From positions 1-18,867 of the forward strand of contig JABMNC010000164.1 of assembly GCA_013205365.1 (NCBI GenBank): 18,867 nt of DNA, written 5' to 3'. Shown here in pieces: positions 13,707-18,867 of this stretch. Numbering within the stretch: position 1 is the stretch's first letter; every line of letters begins with the position of its first letter. Under the pieces are notes generated by a model. The model was given only the letters and a program-made list of their open reading frames with translations, was not told the DNA's origin and did no database searches. The stretch comes from Cryomorphaceae bacterium (lineage in GTDB: Bacteria; Bacteroidota; Bacteroidia; Flavobacteriales; Schleiferiaceae). Both the position numbers and the translations under genes were made by a program.

Positions 13707-14147
13707 ATGTCTGAAACACAATTAGATCGTGTACGCGACGTGTTCACCCGCTACCTCAAGGAGCGTGGGCAACGCAAAACCCCGGAACGCTATGCTATTT
13801 TAAGCGAGGTGTATGCCGAGGAGGGGCACTTTGACGTAGAAACCCTTTACTCGGGCATGAAGGCCAAGAACTACCACGTGAGCAGGGCCACGCTCTACAA
13901 TACTCTAGACCTTCTTGTGGAATGCGGCTTGGTGCGTCGCCATCAGTTCGCGACCAACCAGGCGCACTACGAGAAATCCTACTTTAACCGCCAGCACGAC
14001 CACCTTTTAATGGTCGATAATGGTGAGGTCATCGAGTTCTGCGATCCACGAATCCAGCAAATTAAAGCCAGTATTGCCGAGCTCTTTGGGGTAGAGGTTA
14101 CCGGGCACCAACTATACATCTACGCTAAATCAAAAAACATACAATGA
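13707..14147 (+). CDS. fur: Fur-family metal-responsive regulator
   Basis: ATG at 13707 gives 146 aa; an in-frame TTG at 13692 would add five residues. The N-terminal winged helix contains QRKTPERYAILSEVY (about 22-36) and SRATLYNTLDLLVECGLVRR (about 59-78). The dimerisation domain holds likely metal ligands in GHFDVETLY and NRQHDHLLMVDNGEVIEFCDPRIQQI. The CxxC that follows HDHL in many Fur proteins, and provides structural zinc, is replaced by MVDNG; only single cysteines remain. This form is, to my memory, usual in flavobacteria. Expected role: iron-dependent repressor of uptake genes, though Zur or PerR-like specificity cannot be excluded. The stop overlaps the purA start by 4 bp (ATGA), showing an operon. 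Confidence 0.88.
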   Translation: MSETQLDRVRDVFTRYLKERGQRKTPERYAILSEVYAEEGHFDVETLYSGMKAKNYHVSRATLYNTLDLLVECGLVRRHQFATNQAHYEKSYFNRQHDHLLMVDNGEVIEFCDPRIQQIKASIAELFGVEVTGHQLYIYAKSKNIQ

Positions 14148-15415
14148 AGGGTGCTGACATACTCCTTGGCCTGCAGTGGGGCGACGAGGGCAAAGGTAAA
14201 ATTGTGGACGTCCTTACCAGGGACTATGATGTGGTTGCGCGCTTTCAGGGCGGACCCAATGCAGGACACACCCTTGAATTCAACGGGATTAAGCACATAC
14301 TTCACACGATTCCCAGCGGAATTTTTCACCCAAAGGCCATCAATATCGTGGGCAATGGTGTCGTCATCGATCCCGTAGTATTCATGCGTGAGATCGATAA
14401 ACTTCTGCCCTTCGGAGTCTCTTTTGCGGAATGCTTAAGGATTTCGCGCAAGGCTCACCTTATACTGCCTACGCACCGCCTGCTGGACGCGGCATCGGAG
14501 GCTGCCAAAGGGAAAAACAAGATTGGGTCTACGCTCAAGGGCATTGGTCCGTCCTACATGGATAAAACTGGGCGAAACGGACTTCGGGTTGGAGACATTG
14601 AGCTGCCTGACTTCTCAGAGCGCTACCAAGCCCTCAAAGACAAGCACCTTCAAATGCTGGAGGGTACGGTACCGGCCTTTAACCTTGACGATGCCGAAGC
14701 GGAATGGCATGCATCCATTGCCCGCTTGCTGGAGCTTCCGCTGGCTGATACCGACATTCTGATTCAAGAGGCCTACCGCGCGGGCAAGCGAATCTTGGCA
14801 GAAGGCGCGCAGGGCACTATGCTCGACATTGACTTTGGAACCTACCCCTTTGTAACCTCCTCCACCACGACCGCTGCAGGTGCCTGCACAGGCTTGGGTT
14901 TGGCACCCAACCGCATTGGCGAGGTCATTGGAATTTTTAAGGCCTACTGCACCCGCGTGGGCAGCGGACCCTTCCCTACCGAATTGGACGACGAATTGGG
15001 AGAAAAAATCCGCCAAATTGGCCGAGAGTTTGGCTCGACAACCGGCCGGCCGCGTCGCACGGGTTGGCTTGATTTAGTGGCCCTTAAGTACGCTGTTGAA
15101 GTGAACGGGGTCACGCAACTCATGATGATGAAGGCTGACGTGCTCAGCGGGCTTGACAGCCTCGAGGTTTGCACCTCCTACCGATACCGCGGTAAAGAGG
15201 TAGACCACCTACCATACCGACTTGACGCACAGCTTCTTGAGCCGGTCTACCAAAGGTTCCCGGGTTGGAACGAAGACTTGACGGGGGTGCGAAAAACAAC
15301 GGATCTCCCTGATACCCTAACGTCCTATGTGCGTTTTATCGAGGATTTCACGGGAGTTCCGGTGGTCTTGGTCTCGGTTGGCCCAGACCGCGAGCAAACC
15401 CTATGGCGACGCTAG
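14144..15415 (+). CDS. purA: Adenylosuccinate synthetase
   Basis: This 423-aa protein has the full length of PurA, which joins IMP and aspartate with GTP in the first committed step of AMP synthesis. It carries QWGDEGKGK (11-19, catalytic Asp14), GGPNAGHT (36-43, catalytic His42), GSTLKGIGPSYMDKTGR (about 128-144), EGAQGTMLDIDFGTYPFVTSS (GTP/IMP site), the aspartate loop STTGRPRRTGW and KADVLSGLD near the guanine site. The start is coupled to the fur stop (ATGA), and the gene's last 13 bp overlap the start of the OstA-like gene. A fur-purA neighbourhood is common in flavobacteria as far as I know. Confidence 0.97.
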   Translation: MKGADILLGLQWGDEGKGKIVDVLTRDYDVVARFQGGPNAGHTLEFNGIKHILHTIPSGIFHPKAINIVGNGVVIDPVVFMREIDKLLPFGVSFAECLRISRKAHLILPTHRLLDAASEAAKGKNKIGSTLKGIGPSYMDKTGRNGLRVGDIELPDFSERYQALKDKHLQMLEGTVPAFNLDDAEAEWHASIARLLELPLADTDILIQEAYRAGKRILAEGAQGTMLDIDFGTYPFVTSSTTTAAGACTGLGLAPNRIGEVIGIFKAYCTRVGSGPFPTELDDELGEKIRQIGREFGSTTGRPRRTGWLDLVALKYAVEVNGVTQLMMMKADVLSGLDSLEVCTSYRYRGKEVDHLPYRLDAQLLEPVYQRFPGWNEDLTGVRKTTDLPDTLTSYVRFIEDFTGVPVVLVSVGPDREQTLWRR

Positions 15416-16758
15416 GCAGAACCAAGCTTACTTCGCTCGCGCTGCTGCTTGCAGGCATGCTCGGCGCACAAACGATACAGCTCAAGCAGGCCGACCGCTT
15501 CACCGTGGTGAATTTAGACGGGCGCAGCGTGACCAAACTGCGCGGCCGCGTCAAGCTCGCGAGTGCCGAAGGGGTCTTTACCTGCGATAGCGCCGACTGG
15601 TATCGGGGTGAGAACCGTCTTTTTGCCTACCACAACGTGCGCTTTGCCGGCCGTGAAGGCCTAGTAATTCGGTCTCGAGTCTTGGAATACCTCAATGGCG
15701 AGAGCTATTTCTCGGGCGGAGTTACGGTTTCAGAAGGCGATCAAAGCCTGAAAACCTCGAGCTTGCGCTACAGTACGTCAACCAAAAAAGGGATTTTTAG
15801 CCAGCGTGCAGAACTCAGCACCAAAGACGGCAATCTGACTTGCCGACGCGGAGATTTCAATGGAGGCAGCTATCGATTTTTGGGTGATGTTCGATGGGCT
15901 AGTGCCAATGACCGGCTTTACAGCGAACAAATGGACTACCGATCGGAGCAGGGAAGTGTGCAATTACCCCTTGGAGGGTCCGGTCGCTTCGATCAGGACT
16001 CCCTGGTGTTTGGCGGCGGGACCCTAAATCTGAGGGGATCCCGGTACTTTGATTTCAGCAATGGCGTGCAAGGCTGGGGGCCGTCTCGGCAATTTAGTGC
16101 CGATCGATTCCGAAGGTGGTCTGATGCCGATCGATCGGAATGGACGGGCTCGGCCTACCTCGCCGACTGGGAGGGAGACAGTACCGAACTATGGGCGGAC
16201 TTGCTTACTACAACCCCCGACAGCATTAATGCCCGCGGAAACGCTTCGGTTGCCATGCCTTCATGGAGCGGTCGGGCAGAGCGCTGGCGTGGCCATCGCA
16301 GGGATTCCATCTTTCTTCTCGAGGGAAGCCCCGTGGTCTGGAGCGAAGACTACCAAATTATCGCAAAGCAATTCACCCTGAGCCAAATGGGTCCGGGCGA
16401 CAGCCTTTGGGCGAATGAGGGTGTGCATCTGGGAGAAGCGTCAGACAGCAGCGGCCGCTGCAACCAAATGGCAGCAGAATCCATGCGAGCGCGAATTCTA
16501 AAGGGCAAAATGCAGCGCATGGATTTAGAAACCAACGCCGAGGCTCTTTTCTACCCCGAGGATGGGCCTGCCAGCCGCATGAAGTCCGGGAGAATCGAAC
16601 TTTGGTTTAAATCCGAGGGAGGAATAGACGAACTTCGTTTTTATCCGAGTCCCAGCGGGAGTGCCGTCAACGAAACGGCACCCAGCTATTTGCCGGGCTA
16701 TGCCGATCGTTGGGGCGAGCGTCCGTCCAGAATAGCGGCGATGTCTGGCCTAAAATAG
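15403..16758 (+). CDS. OstA/LptA-like envelope protein
   Basis: This 451-aa protein starts inside the end of purA (13-bp overlap). Residues 1-22 form a signal peptide (LTSLALLLAGMLGA). The rest is rich in short beta strands with repeated patterns such as LKTSSLRYSTSTKKGIFSQ and TCRRGDFNG, typical of the OstA/LptA/LptD-N jellyroll that shields lipid A in transit. The order of motifs (GRVKLASAEGVFTCDSADWYRGENRLFAYHNVRF near 50-80, then YFSGGVTVSEGDQSLKTSSL) matches the OstA-like proteins of Bacteroidota. Likely a periplasmic component of lipopolysaccharide transport (inference from fold). The usual proteins are somewhat longer. Its last 61 bp overlap the convergent MazG-like gene. Confidence 0.85.
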   Translation: MATLGRTKLTSLALLLAGMLGAQTIQLKQADRFTVVNLDGRSVTKLRGRVKLASAEGVFTCDSADWYRGENRLFAYHNVRFAGREGLVIRSRVLEYLNGESYFSGGVTVSEGDQSLKTSSLRYSTSTKKGIFSQRAELSTKDGNLTCRRGDFNGGSYRFLGDVRWASANDRLYSEQMDYRSEQGSVQLPLGGSGRFDQDSLVFGGGTLNLRGSRYFDFSNGVQGWGPSRQFSADRFRRWSDADRSEWTGSAYLADWEGDSTELWADLLTTTPDSINARGNASVAMPSWSGRAERWRGHRRDSIFLLEGSPVVWSEDYQIIAKQFTLSQMGPGDSLWANEGVHLGEASDSSGRCNQMAAESMRARILKGKMQRMDLETNAEALFYPEDGPASRMKSGRIELWFKSEGGIDELRFYPSPSGSAVNETAPSYLPGYADRWGERPSRIAAMSGLK

Positions 16759-17105
16759 TTGGGGCCCTTCATGACCTTGCCGTCTTCGCGGTACAAGGGC
16801 TGACCGTCAGCTCCTAGCTTACTGAGGTTGCTTCGGTGAATCTCTCGAAACACCTCTTCAATAAGGTCCTGCATGCCGTGGGTGATAATGGTTCCGCATA
16901 GAATATAAAGCTGGTCTCCTAAGGCGTCGGCTACCTCCACCCGATTGCCAGCGCGCGCAGCGTCTAGGTATTCCTCGTTTTCTTCGGCCATTAGTCGGTG
17001 GCGAAGGTCCACTAAATCCTCGCTGGGCATGATCAATGGCGCTTCCTGCATGGGTACGCGGTAGGTGCGGTGAAATTCAGAAACATAATCAAGTAACTCC
17101 TTCAT
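16698..17105 (-). CDS. MazG-like nucleotide pyrophosphohydrolase
   Basis: ATG at 17105 gives 135 aa and is preferred over an in-frame TTG at 17135. The all-alpha NTP-PPase motif EE-x-x-E ... E-x-x-D is visible as Glu41, Glu42, Glu45 (RLMAEENEEY) and Glu57, Asp60 (VEVADALGDQLYIL). Further typical parts are GTIITHGM (71-78), EVFREIHRSNLSKLGADGQPLYREDGKV (84-111) and KGPNYFRPDI (113-122). The protein matches the small phosphoribosyl-ATP-pyrophosphohydrolase-like group of Bacteroidota. Family role: hydrolysis of nucleoside triphosphates or damaged nucleotides to the monophosphate; the exact substrate is unknown. Its end overlaps the OstA-like gene, and its start lies 29 bp from the divergent membrane-protein gene. 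Confidence 0.88.
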   Translation of the reverse strand: MKELLDYVSEFHRTYRVPMQEAPLIMPSEDLVDLRHRLMAEENEEYLDAARAGNRVEVADALGDQLYILCGTIITHGMQDLIEEVFREIHRSNLSKLGADGQPLYREDGKVMKGPNYFRPDIAAILDGRSPQRSA

Positions 17106-17112
17106 TTGGCTG

Positions 17113-17120
17113 TATTTTTG
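17113..17120 (+). promoter_or_regulatory. -7 promoter box TATTTTTG for the small membrane-protein operon
   Basis: TATTTTTG is a full match to TAnnTTTG and lies 14 nt before the ATG at 17135. A -33 element is not evident. Confidence 0.4.
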
Positions 17121-17134
17121 GTTGAAATTACGCA

Positions 17135-17323
17135 ATGGAAACTATTGGAACCGGACACTGGATTTTTGCTGGACTTTTTGTCCTACTTTTTTTGGGTTAC
17201 TTGGTTTGGAGCTACCGTGTTGATCGACCAACCCACGAAGTGCACTACCGAGGAGCCTACCGCTACCTTTTAAGTATTTTTGTACTGCTCATGGTAATTT
17301 ATATTTTCAAACGTTTACTCTAA
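17135..17323 (+). CDS. Small two-helix membrane protein, unknown function
   Basis: This 62-aa protein has two hydrophobic segments (about 8-26 and 43-60) joined by the polar stretch YRVDRPTHEVHYRGAYR. GTGHWIFAG at the start and a K/R-rich end recall a conserved small flavobacterial membrane protein that I know only as hypothetical. The box TATTTTTG upstream and the 4-bp gap to the next gene support a real, expressed gene in an operon with the DUF6580 gene. Confidence 0.75.
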   Translation: METIGTGHWIFAGLFVLLFLGYLVWSYRVDRPTHEVHYRGAYRYLLSIFVLLMVIYIFKRLL

Positions 17324-17327
17324 AAGC

Positions 17328-17837
17328 ATGCGATTTACCCCCTTTGTAGCCCTAGTGCTCGCCGCCGCGAGTCGATTCCTTCTCATTCCCAACGGATCTG
17401 CCCTACTTGCCGCCAATACCCTGAGCGGAACCTGGTTTCGCAAGCCTTGGATGCAGATGCTGCTCCCCTTAGCCCTGCTCTACGCCTCCGATTTGGTTCT
17501 TAACAATACCGTCTATTCCGCGTACCAAGAGGGATTTACCTGGGGCTTTGCCGACAGCCTCGGAGTTTATGCTGCGCACTTGGCCGTACTCGCCTACGCC
17601 CAGCTTGCCAAACCCAAGGCCGAGGGACTCGCGTGGATCGGGCACAGTGCCGCCAGCAACCTTATCTTTTTTGGTCTGAGTAATTTTGCCGTATGGTACA
17701 CAGGTCATGGAGCCTCCTTGGGGCTAATTTACCTGGCCGGCCTCCCCTTTTTGGGTATTTCGTTTGGAGCTACGACCCTCTGGGGCTACGCCATCGGATT
17801 CGCGATGGAGCGCAGCAAGGTAGCCGCAAGCGCATAA
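17328..17837 (+). CDS. DUF6580 membrane protein, putative transporter
   Basis: This 169-aa hydrophobic protein fits the DUF6580 family (putative transport protein). It has about five membrane segments, with RFTPFVALVLAAASRFLLIP at the start, a short loop with NTLSGTWFRKPWMQMLLPLALLYASDLVLNN (33-63) and LPFLGISFGATTLWGYAIGF near the end. The pattern resembles ECF-type S components, small membrane proteins that bind vitamins (inference). It lies 4 bp behind the small membrane-protein gene and is convergent with a surface beta-propeller gene whose relatives include the cobalamin-binding BtuG proteins. The substrate is unknown. Confidence 0.8.
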   Translation: MRFTPFVALVLAAASRFLLIPNGSALLAANTLSGTWFRKPWMQMLLPLALLYASDLVLNNTVYSAYQEGFTWGFADSLGVYAAHLAVLAYAQLAKPKAEGLAWIGHSAASNLIFFGLSNFAVWYTGHGASLGLIYLAGLPFLGISFGATTLWGYAIGFAMERSKVAASA

Positions 17838-17855
17838 GTCAGTACCGAAAGCAAT

Positions 17856-17869
17856 GCCCTCTCAAGGGC
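17856..17869. terminator. Hairpin between convergent genes
   Basis: GCCCT (17856-17860) and AGGGC (17865-17869) form a perfect 5-bp stem with loop CTCA inside the 37-bp gap between two converging stops. Neither side has a good T-run, so its strength as a terminator is doubtful; it could serve both directions. Confidence 0.4.
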
Positions 17870-17874
17870 GTGGA

Positions 17875-18867
17875 CTATGGCATCCAGACCGCTGCGGTCG
17901 GAACGACTCCAGCCTCTGCACTTGAAATCAGTTGGCCCGCGAAGCTGTAGTGGCGCACCTCGCCATTTTGCTGAAAATCTTTGGCATCCAAAACATAGAT
18001 ATCCCTCGTAGCAGGGTCCACATAGAGTCCGTAGGCTCCGCCACCAATCCAAGGGAATGCGGGGTAGTCCAAGGCAGTGGGTTCCATTCTCATTACGTCG
18101 CCGGTGTAGCCGTCGCGAATCCAGTACAAAACTTGACCGTCGGACTGAAGCCTTGTAGGTCGGTCTGAAATGCCTACCGCGGGGTAGTTGGCGGTCACAG
18201 CGCGGGTGGTTGCGTCAATCCGCACCAACGAAGCGGCTCGATCCCCTCCTGCCCCACTGTAGTCGGTGTAGCCCGAGCAGAGCACATAGATGCTATTGCC
18301 CATGCGGACCATTGAGGTTGGATTGATTCCAACAGGAACCGTAGCGATCAACTCAAAGGTGGATGCGTCGATTATGGCCAACGTGCTGTCGATTCCGTAG
18401 CCTCCGCTGCAGCTCACCCAGAGCTCGTTTTGGTAGGCAAGAAGTGCCTCAGGGCCTGTCGCCACATCTACCGAGTCCACAATGGCAAGGCTGGATTTAC
18501 TCACTCGATAGACCCGGTTTCGGCCCCAATCGCTAATGGCAATGTCTCCATTTTGAAGAACCATTGCATGGCGGGGTGAGGCAAATCCCGTGGCTCGGCC
18601 AATGGAGACCAGGTCGGGGTACTCCATGACCTCAAGCGCAGCCGCTCCGCTTAAAACTGCATAAATTCTGTTGCCGTCAGCCCGAAGTCCGTTGCCTAAA
18701 TTCCCAAGATTCCTTGCGTTTGCGGCAAAAAACGCGTCGGGCGTTATGCTGTCTTGGTCCGACCAATGCGTCAGGGTTGCAGTTCCGCCCATGAAGGCAC
18801 CCTCGTTGAGAATGTAGAGCCCCGTTTGAAAGAAATTTGTAGTCTTATTGGGCTCACAGGACCAAAG
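17875..18867 (-). CDS. Surface beta-propeller lipoprotein (YncE/BtuG-like), 5' end cut
   Basis: The frame is open to the right edge, 25 codons beyond the first ATG at 18792; 330 residues are visible and the true start lies outside. The first visible residues are LWSC, a fair lipobox, followed by EPNKTTNFFQTGLYILNEGAF. The latter is a typical N-terminus of Bacteroidota surface-layer/DUF5074 proteins. The rest consists of beta-propeller blades of about 40-45 residues with patterns such as SPRHAMVLQNGDIAISD, GPEALLAYQNELWVSCSG and NPTSMVRMGNSIYVLCSG. Family knowledge: YncE-like propellers, among them BtuG, which binds cobalamin at the cell surface next to a TonB-dependent receptor. The partner receptor would lie beyond the edge, if present. 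The ligand is unknown. Confidence 0.85.
   Translation of the reverse strand, partial: LWSCEPNKTTNFFQTGLYILNEGAFMGGTATLTHWSDQDSITPDAFFAANARNLGNLGNGLRADGNRIYAVLSGAAALEVMEYPDLVSIGRATGFASPRHAMVLQNGDIAISDWGRNRVYRVSKSSLAIVDSVDVATGPEALLAYQNELWVSCSGGYGIDSTLAIIDASTFELIATVPVGINPTSMVRMGNSIYVLCSGYTDYSGAGGDRAASLVRIDATTRAVTANYPAVGISDRPTRLQSDGQVLYWIRDGYTGDVMRMEPTALDYPAFPWIGGGAYGLYVDPATRDIYVLDAKDFQQNGEVRHYSFAGQLISSAEAGVVPTAAVWMP

Noticed and set aside
13161..13721. 186-aa minus-strand frame and 156-aa plus-strand frame over the start of the OmpA-like gene
   Set aside because: Both cover the signal peptide and TPR part of a complete protein and show no motifs of their own.
1..18867. Defence island, mobile element or prophage
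   Set aside because: The S24 repressor alone could suggest a prophage, but no integrase, structural, lysis or transposase gene and no long repeats are present, and the neighbours are core genes.

Overview
The window looks like a chromosomal segment of a Gram-negative Bacteroidota, most likely Flavobacteriales (inference). The evidence is the set of family variants: the Bacteroidota form of SRAP, an XRE-S24 LexA-like repressor, DUF2452, DUF2400/TIGR02757, DUF6580 and an OstA-like protein behind purA. Promoter boxes of the TAnnTTTG type and a general lack of Shine-Dalgarno sequences before start codons agree with this. Coding DNA is of medium GC with short gaps. Three spacers (273-363, 2362-2416, 4050-4238) are clearly AT-rich. 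I see no tRNA, rRNA, CRISPR array, transposase, integrase or phage gene, and no gene-free stretch over 300 bases.

Left part (1-4601): a DNA-damage group. On the minus strand lie a self-cleaving LexA/UmuD-like repressor, a Y-family DNA polymerase directly behind it, and a SRAP (HMCES/YedK) gene cut by the window edge. A flavoprotein of the HI0933/BaiN type and a small zinc-ribbon protein follow upstream. The zinc-ribbon gene diverges from a short ssb gene across a 189-bp AT-rich regulatory region.

Centre (4547-13653): an M14-type zinc carboxypeptidase, an exported PhoD-like phosphatase, an XRE regulator, an SRPBCC protein, a DUF2452 protein and a serine esterase. Then come pnuC and sucC on the minus strand. 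A LolD-like ABC ATPase and a DUF2400 protein on the plus strand form an operon. A TPR-PD40-OmpA envelope protein follows on the minus strand.

Right part (13707-18867): a tight plus-strand operon fur-purA-OstA-like, in which starts overlap stops. It runs tail to tail into a MazG-like pyrophosphohydrolase. A two-helix membrane protein and a DUF6580 membrane protein follow, then a convergent surface beta-propeller lipoprotein (YncE/BtuG-like) cut by the right edge.

The window is mostly conserved core genome. The points most worth a second look are the SRAP/DinB/LexA-like group with a visible operator candidate, the recurring placement of -7 boxes 4-5 nt before start codons (predicted leaderless mRNAs), the glycosylase-like motif in the DUF2400 protein, and three tail-to-tail gene overlaps. 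I found no clearly new multi-gene system.
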